Origin: Hyphomonadaceae bacterium UBA2389 | GTDB lineage: Bacteria; Pseudomonadota; Alphaproteobacteria; Caulobacterales; Aquidulcibacteraceae | NCBI GenBank assembly: GCA_002343395.1 | Contig: DDSN01000112.1 | Location: 2,503 to 22,589 of the forward strand | Length of the DNA stretch: 20,087 nt | Reading direction: 5' to 3' | Part shown: piece after piece, positions 7,450 to 15,200 of the stretch | Numbering within the stretch: the first letter of the stretch is position 1 | Layout: every line of letters begins with the position of its first letter | The notes under the pieces: model-generated | The model's database searches: none | Told to the model about the DNA's origin: nothing | What the model saw: only the letters and a program-made list of their open reading frames with translations | Position numbers and translations under genes: made by a program

Positions 7450-8343
7450 ATGTCCGAACACGCCCTCGTCTTCGTCGCCAAGCCCGACGACAAGCCCGCC
7501 TATCGCGAAGCGCTCTTGATGCTTGGGCGCGTCGCCCTCTCCCGAAAGCTGCCCCCGCCGGAGGTGCTTTCGGGTTGGGAAAGCGCCCAATGGATCTATC
7601 CCGCCATCGACGCCGATCTGCACCACGAGGCGGCCCAGGCGGTCGCCGGCTTACCAGTGGATTGGGCGCTCGTGCCGGTGAAACGGCGACGCAAGAGACT
7701 CCTGGTCGCGGACATGGACTCCACCATCATCAACGTCGAGTGCCTGGATGAGCTGGCCGACTTCGCGGGGATCAAAGCCGAGATCGCGGCGATCACCGAG
7801 CGCGCCATGCGCGGCGAACTTGAGTTCGAACCCGCCCTGCGCGAGCGGGTGTCGAAACTGAAAGGGCTCGCGCTGACCGCGCTTCAGCGAACCTATGACG
7901 AACGCGTGCGCCTTAACCCAGGCGCCGAAATGATGGCGCGCACCATGGCGAAACACGGCGCCCGCTGCGTGCTCGTCTCCGGCGGATTCACTTTCTTCAC
8001 CGCGCGTGTGGCCGAAGCCGCCGGTTTCCATGCCAATCGCGCCAACGTTTTGCTTGATGACGGCGCCTCGCTCACCGGATTAGTGCAAGAGCCGATTTTG
8101 GGGCGCGCGGCGAAGCTCGGCGCATTGAAGAGTGAAGCCGCCGCGCTTGGCGTCGCGCCTGCGGAAGCGCTCGCCATTGGCGACGGCGCCAATGATCTGG
8201 ACATGATCAAAGCCGCGGGACTTGGCGTCGCCTATCGGGCGAAGCCCATCGTCGCCGCCGAAGCGCATGCGAAGATTGACCACGCAAGCCTTGAGGCTGC
8301 CCTGTTCTTCCAAGGATACCGGCGCTCGGAGTTTGCTTCATGA
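7450..8343 (+). CDS. serB: Phosphoserine phosphatase
   Basis: 297-residue HAD-superfamily phosphatase that makes serine from O-phosphoserine, the last step of serine biosynthesis. Motif I is D88-M-D90-S-T92, followed by INVECLDELADFAG, where Glu is the family's substrate-binding residue. VLVSGGFTFFTARVAEAAGF holds motif II (Ser-Gly-Gly) and the later GDGANDLDMI holds motif IV. The C-terminal AGLGVAYRAKP block is characteristic of SerB. An N-terminal 75-residue region replaces the ACT-like extension found in longer SerB proteins. Its stop overlaps the start of the next gene (ATGA, 4 nt), so translation is coupled to the HAD phosphatase. Confidence 0.95.
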   Translation: MSEHALVFVAKPDDKPAYREALLMLGRVALSRKLPPPEVLSGWESAQWIYPAIDADLHHEAAQAVAGLPVDWALVPVKRRRKRLLVADMDSTIINVECLDELADFAGIKAEIAAITERAMRGELEFEPALRERVSKLKGLALTALQRTYDERVRLNPGAEMMARTMAKHGARCVLVSGGFTFFTARVAEAAGFHANRANVLLDDGASLTGLVQEPILGRAAKLGALKSEAAALGVAPAEALAIGDGANDLDMIKAAGLGVAYRAKPIVAAEAHAKIDHASLEAALFFQGYRRSEFAS

Positions 8344-9002
8344 ACTTGCCGCGCGCGGTGCAAGGCGTCGTTTTCGATCTCGATGGCACGCTGATCGATT
8401 CAGAAGCGCTTGTGAAGGAAGCTCATCTCGCCGCCTGCGCCGAACTCGGCGTGGCGATGAGCGACGCGCAGTTTCTGTCGCTGGTCGGCATGCACCGCGA
8501 AGCAAACGACGCTCAGCTGAAGGCGATGTATGGCGACGACTTCCCGCTCGACACGTTCATTTCGCTCACTCGCGCCCACGTAGGCGACAGGACCGCGCCG
8601 CTGAAGCCGGGCGCGGTGGAGCTGATGGACACGCTGGACGACCTCCGCCTCCCGTTCGGCCTTGCTACGTCGTCACGGCGGCCTTGGGTGGAGCGTCACT
8701 TCAGCGCTCACGGCCTTCATCGGCGGTTCCGCGCAGTGGTGACGCGGCAGGACTGCATCGAGGGAAAGCCGCATCCGGAGCCCTATCTCAACGCCGCGCG
8801 GCTGCTTGGCGCGCCGCCGCCTCACGTGCTTGCCTTGGAGGACTCCCACCCCGGCGTTCGCTCCGCGCATGCCGCGGGCTGCATCACGATCATGATCCCG
8901 GATTTGCTCGCACCGAGTGACGAAATGCACGCGAAGGCGCGCGTTTTGAACTCTTTGCACGACGTCGCGGCCGTGCTCAGCTCCTGGCGGCAAGACGCCT
9001 AA
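8340..9002 (+). CDS. HAD-family phosphatase (beta-phosphoglucomutase / phosphoglycolate phosphatase-like)
   Basis: 220-residue HAD hydrolase with a small helical cap between motifs I and II. Motif I is VVFDLDGTLID (D13 and D15), motif II is GLATSSRRPWVERH, the conserved lysine is in EGKPHPEPY, and motif IV is LALEDSHPGVRSAHAAG. EDSHxGxxxA is typical of the beta-PGM/DOG-phosphatase clade, which acts on sugar phosphates and related small metabolites. The exact substrate is unknown, and gph or pgmB would be over-calls. Its start codon overlaps the serB stop. Its 3' end overlaps the opposing Do protease gene by 26 nt. Confidence 0.9.
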   Translation: MNLPRAVQGVVFDLDGTLIDSEALVKEAHLAACAELGVAMSDAQFLSLVGMHREANDAQLKAMYGDDFPLDTFISLTRAHVGDRTAPLKPGAVELMDTLDDLRLPFGLATSSRRPWVERHFSAHGLHRRFRAVVTRQDCIEGKPHPEPYLNAARLLGAPPPHVLALEDSHPGVRSAHAAGCITIMIPDLLAPSDEMHAKARVLNSLHDVAAVLSSWRQDA

Positions 9003-10413
9003 ACGTCGTCGCGCCGCCGCGATTGATTCGAATCACTACGGCGGTCTCGCCTATGGCGGCTTCCCCCGCTATGGCGCGCGCGGACGCGATGGTCTCTGTC
9101 GGCTGAAAAGCCATCTGCTCAATCACATCGCCCGCGCGCAGCGCGCCCTCATTGGCGCCGCCAATGTCGACGCCGAGTACAACGAGTCCGCGCACTTCGG
9201 GTTCTATTTGGAACTCTTCGCGCAGGCTCGCGTCGAGCTCTGACAACGCCACGCCGAAAATGCGCCCTCCGCGCGGCCCGCCGTCCTGGCGCGGTTGCGG
9301 CGGTTCGTCGCCGCGCGCGATCCGTGTCGCCCCGGCGCCCTCCTGCAAGCGCTCGATCGTCGCTGACAAGCTTACAATCTCGCCGCCTCGCACCACATCG
9401 ATCGCTACCCGCGCGCCGACCTCGGCGTCGCCCACCATGCGGGTGAGCGCGCGGCTATCGGCGACGTCCCGGCCATTGAAGCGCACCACGATATCGCCTG
9501 AGCGCAAACCGGCAGCCGCCGCCGGACCGCCGGGCGTCACGCGCGTAATCACCGCCCCTGTCTGTCCCGGATAGCCAGCGCGCTCGGCGGCGGCGGATGA
9601 GAGGTTGGCGAGCCGCACGCCGAGCCAGCCCCGACGCGTCTCTCCGTACAGCAGGATCTGGTTCACAACCGGGCGCACGATCGAGGTGGGCGTGGCGAAC
9701 CCAATGCCAACGGATGCGCCCGACGGCGAAAGGATCGCGGTGTTCACGCCTATGACCTCGCCGTCCGTGTTAAAGAGAGGGCCTCCCGAGTTGCCGCGAT
9801 TGATCGCTGCGTCGGTTTGGATGAAATCATCATAGCGGCCCGCATCGATGTTGCGATTTCGGGCGCTCACAACCCCAACGCTCAACGAACCGCCAAGGCC
9901 GAACGGGTTGCCGATGGCCAGAACGATATCGCCGACGCGGGCGGTGTCGCTATCGCCCATGGCGACATAAGGCAACGGCGTCCGCGTCTGGACGCGCAGC
10001 ACGGCGATATCAGTCGCGGGATCGCGCCCGACGACGACGGCGTCAAAGCGTTGGCCGTTCTGCAAGGCTACTTCTATCGCGTCAGCAGCCTCGATGACGT
10101 GATTGTTGGTGATCACAACACCATCGGGCGAAATGATGAAGCCTGAGCCCAACGACGTGATCTCGGGGCCGTTGTCGCCGCCATTCTGGCGTCCGAGCGG
10201 CGAGCCAGGCGGCAGCGCCAGCTCTTCGATCCCCTCCACCCGCTGACTGGTGAAGATATTCACAACCGCGGGCGAGAGCCGCTCGTTCAGATCGGCGAAC
10301 CCCTGCACGGGCAAGCGTGACTGAGCGAGGGCTGGCGCGACGATCGCGGCGAGTGCAAGGGCGGCAAGGGCGGAGCGCATGGGAGTCGCGCGCATCCTAG
10401 CGCGCGCGTACAT
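8977..10413 (-). CDS. Do-family periplasmic serine protease (DegP/DegQ-like, two PDZ domains)
   Basis: 478-residue trypsin-like protease for envelope quality control. A Sec signal peptide (ALAALALAAIVAPALAQ) ends near residue 31. The catalytic triad is H105 (VITNNHVIEA), D135 (DPATDIAVLR) and S209 (NRGNSGGPLF). The first PDZ domain follows (about 265-355, RRGWLGVRLA to IERL) and a second occupies about 390-478 (GRIFGVALSE to the end). In-frame ATGs at 10395 and 10380 also keep the signal peptide; no start has a good ribosome site, so the N-terminus is uncertain by up to 11 residues. It is the third gene of hflK-hflC-protease, 32 nt after hflC, which fits a shared role in membrane-protein surveillance. 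Its C-terminal coding end overlaps the HAD gene on the other strand. Confidence 0.93.
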   Translation of the reverse strand: MYARARMRATPMRSALAALALAAIVAPALAQSRLPVQGFADLNERLSPAVVNIFTSQRVEGIEELALPPGSPLGRQNGGDNGPEITSLGSGFIISPDGVVITNNHVIEAADAIEVALQNGQRFDAVVVGRDPATDIAVLRVQTRTPLPYVAMGDSDTARVGDIVLAIGNPFGLGGSLSVGVVSARNRNIDAGRYDDFIQTDAAINRGNSGGPLFNTDGEVIGVNTAILSPSGASVGIGFATPTSIVRPVVNQILLYGETRRGWLGVRLANLSSAAAERAGYPGQTGAVITRVTPGGPAAAAGLRSGDIVVRFNGRDVADSRALTRMVGDAEVGARVAIDVVRGGEIVSLSATIERLQEGAGATRIARGDEPPQPRQDGGPRGGRIFGVALSELDASLREEFQIEPEVRGLVVLGVDIGGANEGALRAGDVIEQMAFQPTETIASARAIAGEAAIGETAVVIRINRGGATTFRRLAARS

Positions 10414-10445
10414 CTCCGCAATCGCGCTCCCCAGCCGTAACGCGC

Positions 10446-11294
10446 CTATTGTCCGCGCCGACGCTGCATGTAGCGGAAGAAATCACTATCCGGCGAAACC
10501 ACGATCGGCGTGCCCTGCTCAAGCGCGGTGTCGTAGGCGCGCATTGATCGATAGAACGCGGCGAACTCCGGATCGCGGCCATAGGCCTGCGCGAAGATGC
10601 GCGCCCGTTCGCCTTCGCCTTCGCCGCGCAAGCGTTCGGATTCCTGCCGGGCCGTCGCCCGAATGATCGTGGCTTCCCGGTCGCCTTCCGCCCGGATGCG
10701 ACCCGCCACTTGCTGCCGCTCGGAGCGCATGCGTTCGTACACCCGTTCGCGGGTTTCGTCAGGCAGATCCGCTTGGCGAATGCGCACATCGATAATGCGC
10801 ACGCCAAGCTCCGCCGCCGAGCCCGCGTTCATATCCGCTTCAATAGCCTGCATAAGCGCCGCGCGCCGGCCTGAGATGATCTCGTCCGACCCCGCTGCGC
10901 CAAGCACCCGCCGCATCGCCGCCTCGGCGAACGTCGCGAGACGCGACGCGCCTCCCTCCTCGGTGAGCGCGCGCTGGTAGAATCGGCGCGGGTCGAGAAT
11001 GCGCCACCGCACGACGGCGTCCACGATCAAGCGCTCTTGATCCGACGCGACGATCGGTTGACCCTCCAAGGTCAGGCCGATGTTGCGGCGGTCATAATAG
11101 ATCACGTTCTCGACGAACGGCAGCTTGAAATAGAGCCCGGGCTCATCAGCGCCGGGTTCATTGATGGCGCTGGTGTACTCGCCAAAACGCAGAACGATGG
11201 CCTGGCGGTCCTGGCGCACAATGAAGATGGAGTTGAGTGCGATCACAACAATCGCGAACACCACGCCAGCCAGGAAGAGCGGAGAGCGAGACAT
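10446..11294 (-). CDS. hflC: HflC, protease modulator (SPFH/band-7 protein)
   Basis: 282-residue SPFH-domain membrane protein that together with HflK forms the large cage-like complex around the FtsH protease and modulates its activity. An N-terminal membrane helix (about residues 5-24, LFLAGVVFAIVVIALNSIFI) is followed by the band-7 fold: VRQDRQAIVLRFGEY, LYFKLPFVENVIYYDRRN, and the helical ADLPDETRERVYERMRSERQQVAGRIRAEG stretch, a strong HflC signature. The C-terminal FYRSMRAYDTAL with DSDFFRYM is also typical. The ATG overlaps the hflK stop (TGATG, one shared base), indicating translational coupling. Confidence 0.96.
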   Translation of the reverse strand: MSRSPLFLAGVVFAIVVIALNSIFIVRQDRQAIVLRFGEYTSAINEPGADEPGLYFKLPFVENVIYYDRRNIGLTLEGQPIVASDQERLIVDAVVRWRILDPRRFYQRALTEEGGASRLATFAEAAMRRVLGAAGSDEIISGRRAALMQAIEADMNAGSAAELGVRIIDVRIRQADLPDETRERVYERMRSERQQVAGRIRAEGDREATIIRATARQESERLRGEGEGERARIFAQAYGRDPEFAAFYRSMRAYDTALEQGTPIVVSPDSDFFRYMQRRRGQ

Positions 11295-12421
11295 CAGCGG
11301 TTCCCCTCCTGCTGTTGGCCTGTTGGCGCGTTGCGGCGGACCATGCTGTCGAGCGGCAAATAAGGCACCGCGCCCGCACGCTGGTCGAGGATCACGAGGT
11401 TGCCGCGTTGATAAACGCGCTCCATCGTTTCGATATACAGCCGGTCGCGCGTGACTTGCGGCGCCTGCCGGTATTGGTCGTACACGGCGGTGAAGCGCTG
11501 CGCCTCGCCGGTGGCTTCGCGTACAACTTGTTCGCGGTAGGCTTGCGCCTGATTGACGATTTGAGCCGTTTCTCGATTGGCGTTGTTGATCGCGGTTTCG
11601 GCGTCTTGACCAGCGTTGACCACATCGTTGAATGCTTCGATCACCGCCGACGGTGCCGCCGCGCGCAATAGCTCGACCTGCAACACCTGCACGCCGGATT
11701 CGTATTCATCCAGGGTCTGTTGCATCAATTGTTCGACTTCAAGCTCAACCGCCGCGCGATCCGTGGTGATGATCGGCTCAAGCTGCCGACGACCGATCAC
11801 TTCCCGCATGGCGCTTTCCGCGACTTGACGCACGGCGCCGGGTTCGCCTTGCGCGGTCGTAACCGGATTGCGCACGTTGAATGCGAACGCGAACACGTCC
11901 TTGATATTGTAATAAATGCGGAAGTGTATCTCGACGATGTTGCGGTCGCCCGTAATCATCAAGCTTTCGTCGGGATTGTCCGTCACCGCATCGCCGCGGC
12001 TGACAAAACCGATCTCGTCGGTACGTTGTCCGGTGACGTTGATGACCTGGCGCGCTTCGAACGGCGCCGGCGCATGGATGTGAATGCCAGGCCCAGTCGA
12101 GCGGCTGTAGTTGCCAAGCGTCGTGATGACGGCCTGCTCGCCTTCGTCGACCGTATAGACGCCGGTCATCAGCCAACCGCCAACCAGCAGGACGGCGATC
12201 AGCGGCCATGAGATTCCGCTCTTGCCGCCGCCACCGCCATTGCGTCCGCCGCCGCCGAAAAACCTCTCGCGCAGATCGCGCAGCACATCATCGAGATCGG
12301 GTCCTTGCGGAGGCCGCTGCTGAGGACGCTGTTGTTGCTGACCCCACGGTCGTCGCGGGCCAGAACCCCAAGGTCCTTGACCGCCGCCTTGACCGCCGCC
12401 CGATTGATCGTTCCACGGCAT
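11294..12421 (-). CDS. hflK: HflK, protease modulator (SPFH/band-7 protein)
   Basis: 375-residue partner of HflC. The N-terminal 60 residues are Gly/Gln/Pro-rich and cytosolic (MPWNDQSGGGQGGGQGPWG, then PWGQQQQRPQQRP), followed by LDDVLRDLRERFFGGGG, the conserved HflK N-terminal element. A membrane helix (about 70-88, SWPLIAVLLVGGWLMTGVY) leads into the band-7 domain (TVDEGEQAVITTLGNYSR onward) and a long C-terminal helix with AETAINNANRETAQIVNQAQ. First gene of the operon; transcription starts in the 113-nt region shared with mrp. Only a weak purine-rich GAGAAG ribosome site precedes the ATG. Confidence 0.96.
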   Translation of the reverse strand: MPWNDQSGGGQGGGQGPWGSGPRRPWGQQQQRPQQRPPQGPDLDDVLRDLRERFFGGGGRNGGGGGKSGISWPLIAVLLVGGWLMTGVYTVDEGEQAVITTLGNYSRSTGPGIHIHAPAPFEARQVINVTGQRTDEIGFVSRGDAVTDNPDESLMITGDRNIVEIHFRIYYNIKDVFAFAFNVRNPVTTAQGEPGAVRQVAESAMREVIGRRQLEPIITTDRAAVELEVEQLMQQTLDEYESGVQVLQVELLRAAAPSAVIEAFNDVVNAGQDAETAINNANRETAQIVNQAQAYREQVVREATGEAQRFTAVYDQYRQAPQVTRDRLYIETMERVYQRGNLVILDQRAGAVPYLPLDSMVRRNAPTGQQQEGNR

Positions 12422-12534
12422 CGGAAATTCTTCTCGCCCGTTAACTGAATAGCGCGCGTTCTTGGCGCACCGGATCAGAGCTTGTCGGCCCCGCTCGCGC
12501 GCCGATATGTGGGGTCACAGCTAAGGGATCAAGC
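12422..12534. promoter_or_regulatory. Divergent intergenic region, hflK / mrp
   Basis: These 113 nt carry promoters for the hflK operon (minus) and for mrp (plus). On the plus strand AAGGGA (12523-12528) is a clear ribosome site 6 nt before the mrp ATG. TTGTCG (12482-12487) with GATATG (12504-12509), 16 nt apart, is a weak sigma-70-like candidate for mrp. I see no convincing heat-shock (sigma-32) promoter for hflK by eye and no strong palindrome. No gene is seen here. Confidence 0.3.
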
Positions 12535-13605
12535 ATGAACAACCGGTTGGCGCTCCTGGAAAACCGCGTCAAAGCGCGCCTGGACGCCATCAAAGACCCC
12601 TTGAACGGCGCGGGATTACTGAGCGCAGGCCGCGTTTCCGGCCTGGCCGTGCGTGAGGACGGCAAGATTTCGTTCACTATCGAGGCGCCCGCGAACGCGA
12701 GCGAACGCTATGTCGGCGTACGGGCAGAAGCGGAAGCAGCGGTGCGCGCCCTGGATGGCGCGGCCAGCGTGCTCGTGGTTCTCACCTCTCACGACGCCCC
12801 GCCCGCGGCCGGCATTGGCCGGGTCAAGTCCGTAATCGCCGTCGCCAGCGCGAAAGGCGGCGTCGGAAAATCGACGGTGGCGGCCAATCTCGCTTGCGCA
12901 TTCGCCGCGCTCGGAAACAAGACCGGCCTGCTCGACCTCGACGTCTACGGCCCCTCGGCGCCGACGCTTTTTGGACTTCAAGGCCGCAAACCGCTGCCCG
13001 GCCCCGAGAAGTCGCTATTGCCCATCGAAGCCTTCGGCCTGGAAACCATGTCGATCGGTTACCTCGTCGATCCGGCATCGCCGATGATCTGGCGCGGCGC
13101 CATGGCGACCAGCGCGGTGCGCCAGATGATTGATGATGTGATGTGGGGCGAACTCGACGTCCTTATTCTTGATATGCCACCCGGCACTGGCGACGTTCAG
13201 CTCACGCTTCTCCAGCGCGTGCCGCTAGCGGGCGCCATCATCGTGTCGACGCCGCAGGAAATGGCGCTGGCCGACGTGCGCCGAGGCATCGCGATGTTTG
13301 AGAAAACGCGCGCGCCGATCCTGGGCGTCATTGAGAACATGGCGTACTACGTCCTGCCCAACGGAGACCGCGCCTACATCTTCGGTCAGGGCGGCGCGCG
13401 GCGCACGGCCGAGCAAGCAGGTGTTCCGTTTCTTGGAGACATTCCGATTGATGTGGCGCTGCGTGCGAGTGCCGATGCTGGCAAACCGCTCGTTGCCACC
13501 GACGCCAGCCACTCGGTTTCAGCCCAGTTCCTAGACCTTGCCCGAGCCGCGCTCGCAAACGCCGCCCGTTTCGCCAAGCCGGCGCCGTCAATTACCGTTA
13601 ACTAA
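12535..13605 (+). CDS. mrp: Mrp/ApbC/NBP35-family P-loop ATPase lacking the CxxC motif
   Basis: 356-residue protein of the family that carries and delivers Fe-S clusters. Residues 1-85 resemble the MIP18/DUF59 domain, in a shortened form. The ATPase domain has the deviant Walker A KGGVGKST (107-114), GLLDLDVYGPSAPTLFG, the LDMPPGTGD motif (212-220) and the switch-like STPQEMALADVRRG. Typical family members next have a CPxC motif after ENMSYF that binds the bridging cluster; here the block is ENMAYY-VLPNGD (267-278) with no cysteine. The protein may therefore not bind a cluster in the usual way. Some alphaproteobacterial homologues, as I recall, share this loss. A clear AAGGGA ribosome site sets the start. 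Confidence 0.92.
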   Translation: MNNRLALLENRVKARLDAIKDPLNGAGLLSAGRVSGLAVREDGKISFTIEAPANASERYVGVRAEAEAAVRALDGAASVLVVLTSHDAPPAAGIGRVKSVIAVASAKGGVGKSTVAANLACAFAALGNKTGLLDLDVYGPSAPTLFGLQGRKPLPGPEKSLLPIEAFGLETMSIGYLVDPASPMIWRGAMATSAVRQMIDDVMWGELDVLILDMPPGTGDVQLTLLQRVPLAGAIIVSTPQEMALADVRRGIAMFEKTRAPILGVIENMAYYVLPNGDRAYIFGQGGARRTAEQAGVPFLGDIPIDVALRASADAGKPLVATDASHSVSAQFLDLARAALANAARFAKPAPSITVN

Positions 13606-13627
13606 CCGATCCTAGGCGACCACACGC

Positions 13628-13642
13628 TTAGGTTACAGTTAA
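13628..13642. promoter_or_regulatory. CtrA-like TTAG-N7-TTAA element (tentative)
   Basis: TTAG at 13628-13631 and TTAA at 13639-13642 are exactly 7 nt apart, seven of eight matches to the CtrA consensus TTAA-N7-TTAA of alphaproteobacteria. It lies 24 nt before the GAF gene ATG. A single near-match of this kind can occur by chance. Confidence 0.25.
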
Positions 13643-13645
13643 GAA

Positions 13646-13663
13646 CCCCAAGGTACCTTTGGG
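13646..13663. promoter_or_regulatory. 18-bp palindrome just upstream of the GAF gene
   Basis: CCCCAAGGTACCTTTGGG is an inverted repeat with one mismatched pair out of nine (C13649 against T60 of the right arm) and no loop, centred between 13654 and 13655 and ending 3 nt before the ATG. Such a compact palindrome fits a dimeric repressor operator or a leader structure covering the start codon. No ribosome site is visible between it and the ATG. Confidence 0.4.
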
Positions 13664-13666
13664 CGC

Positions 13667-14230
13667 ATGATCCCAGCGCCCACACCAGCCAACGAACTGC
13701 AAAGGCTCGCCGCATTGCTGCGGTTGAAGTTGCTCGATTCCACACCGGAAGCGAGCTTTGACGCACTCACCCGCTGCCTCGCGAGAGGTTTGTCGGCGCC
13801 GGTCGCGCTGATCTCTCTTGTCGATGAAAAGCGGCAATGGTTCATGTGCCGCGTCGGGCTGGAAGCACGCGAAACGCCACGAGACGTGTCGTTCTGCGGC
13901 CACGCTATCTGCGGTACTGAACCGCTGGTGGTTCCAGACGCACTCAGCGATCCGCGTTTCTTCGACAACCCGCTCGTGGTCGGCCCGTCCAACGTCCGCG
14001 CATATCTGGGGGCGCCGCTGATCACCCGGGAGGGCCTCGTCTTAGGAACCCTGTGCGCCATCGACACCAAGCCGCATGCTTGGACCCCGGAGGACATCGC
14101 GTTCGCGCGCGACCTAGCGATCGCCGCGGCGTGCCTCGTCGACGCCCGCGCCTTCAAATCCGAACTGGGCGAGTCATTCGAGGCAATGGCCTCGTTGTGC
14201 AGGCCGCGCGGCGTTTCGCTGGCCGCGTAA
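13667..14230 (+). CDS. GAF-domain protein (stand-alone sensor)
   Basis: 187-residue protein that consists of little more than one GAF domain. The pattern ELQRLAALLRLKLLDSTPEASFDALTR, then APVALISLVDEKRQWFMCRVGL, VSFCGHAICG, EPLVVPDALSDPRFFDNPLV and LGAPLITREGLVLGTLCAID matches the GAF subtype that usually precedes histidine kinase or diguanylate cyclase domains. Here the protein ends about 25 residues after the domain, so there is no visible output module and it must act through a partner, or as a methionine-sulfoxide-reductase-like or ligand-binding unit. C-F/S-C positions are not those of fRMsr with certainty. It follows mrp by 61 nt and precedes the LysR gene by 76 nt. Confidence 0.85.
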   Translation: MIPAPTPANELQRLAALLRLKLLDSTPEASFDALTRCLARGLSAPVALISLVDEKRQWFMCRVGLEARETPRDVSFCGHAICGTEPLVVPDALSDPRFFDNPLVVGPSNVRAYLGAPLITREGLVLGTLCAIDTKPHAWTPEDIAFARDLAIAAACLVDARAFKSELGESFEAMASLCRPRGVSLAA

Positions 14231-14253
14231 GCCCTCGACCCAATCCGCAAGCT

Positions 14254-14267
14254 ATGCAATATCGCAT
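14254..14267. promoter_or_regulatory. Inverted repeat upstream of the LysR gene
   Basis: ATGCAATATCGCAT is a 14-bp inverted repeat with one mismatched pair (ATGC/GCAT arms), 39 nt before the LysR ATG. LysR-type regulators often bind interrupted AT-rich dyads in their own promoters, so this is a candidate autoregulatory site. It does not exactly fit T-N11-A. Confidence 0.3.
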
Positions 14268-14306
14268 CCCTAACACCGCCGAATTGGGCGGCTTGCAGGG
14301 GTCCCC

Positions 14307-15197
14307 ATGGACTGGGACAAGCTCAAAACCTTCCATTTCGCGGCCGAGACCGGCAGCCTCACCGCCGCTGCCGAGCGCTTGGGCGTCTCGCAATCGTCGG
14401 TGAGCCGGCAGATCGCGGCGCTCGAGGGCGAGATGGGCGTGCCGCTTTTTCAGCGCCACGCGCGCGGCCTGCTGCTCACGGGGCCTGGCATGGCGCTGCG
14501 CGAGTTCACGCGCGAAATGGCGGGCGCCGCCGTGATCGCGGAATCAACGCTGAAAGATGCGCGCGAGAAGGTTATCGGCGACCTGAAAGTCACGGCGCCC
14601 GTGGCGTTCGGCTCCACGTGGTTGGCGCCGCGCCTTGGCGCCTTCGCCGACACTTACCCCGAAACCCGCCTTCAAATCCTGCTCGACGATCGCGAGTACG
14701 ACCTGCTCAAACTCGAGGCCGAATGCGCCATCCGCTTGTGGGCCGCCACGCATGCCGACCTCATCCAACGCAAATTATTCGAGGTGCGCGTCAGCCTCTA
14801 TGCGTCCGCCGCATACCTGAAGAAGCACGGCGTCCCCAAACAGGTCGAAGACCTCGATCATCACCGCATCATCGCCTATCAGGCGGGCGTTCCAACACCC
14901 ATGCGAGAACTCGACTGGGCCCAGCGCGCCGGCCGCGAGGACAACAAGCCGCGCGCGCCGCTCCTCGAGATCAACAACGTCTACGGCATGTTGCGCGCGG
15001 TTGAGTCCGGATTCGGTATCGCCAGCGTGCCCGACTACATGGCGCGCGAGAGCGCCAACCTCGTGAAAATCTTGCCTGATCTGCCAGGACCGTCGTTCGA
15101 AGTGTATTTCATCTACCCGAGCGACCTCAAACGCTCGAAGCGCATCGCCGCGTTCCGTCAGTTCCTCATCGATCAGGCAAACGACTGGGAAGCCTGA
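14307..15197 (+). CDS. LysR-family transcriptional regulator
   Basis: 296-residue regulator. Residues 1-60 form the winged helix-turn-helix: MDWDKLKTFHFAAETGSLTA, then AAERLGVSQSSVSRQIAALE (the recognition helix) and LFQRHARGLLLTGPG. The C-terminal effector-binding domain (about 90-290) shows VIGDLKVTAPVAFGSTWLAPR, then the subdomain cross-over near FEVRVSLYASAAYLKKHGVPK, and IASVPDYMARES near the end. The MDWDKLK start and GSLTAAAERLG are typical of a common alphaproteobacterial subgroup; the ligand is unknown. A GGGG run 5-8 nt before the ATG is the only ribosome-site candidate. It converges with the metallopeptidase gene, leaving only 3 nt between stops. Confidence 0.95.
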   Translation: MDWDKLKTFHFAAETGSLTAAAERLGVSQSSVSRQIAALEGEMGVPLFQRHARGLLLTGPGMALREFTREMAGAAVIAESTLKDAREKVIGDLKVTAPVAFGSTWLAPRLGAFADTYPETRLQILLDDREYDLLKLEAECAIRLWAATHADLIQRKLFEVRVSLYASAAYLKKHGVPKQVEDLDHHRIIAYQAGVPTPMRELDWAQRAGREDNKPRAPLLEINNVYGMLRAVESGFGIASVPDYMARESANLVKILPDLPGPSFEVYFIYPSDLKRSKRIAAFRQFLIDQANDWEA

Positions 15198-15200
15198 ATC

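Noticed and set aside
8340..9002. Naming the HAD gene gph or pgmB
   Set aside because: The motifs define only the clade; cap residues that set the substrate cannot be assigned with confidence.
9023..9034. Overlapping GATTC/GAATC (CcrM-type GANTC) sites
   Set aside because: They lie inside the Do protease coding end; GANTC sites are expected by chance and there is no promoter here.
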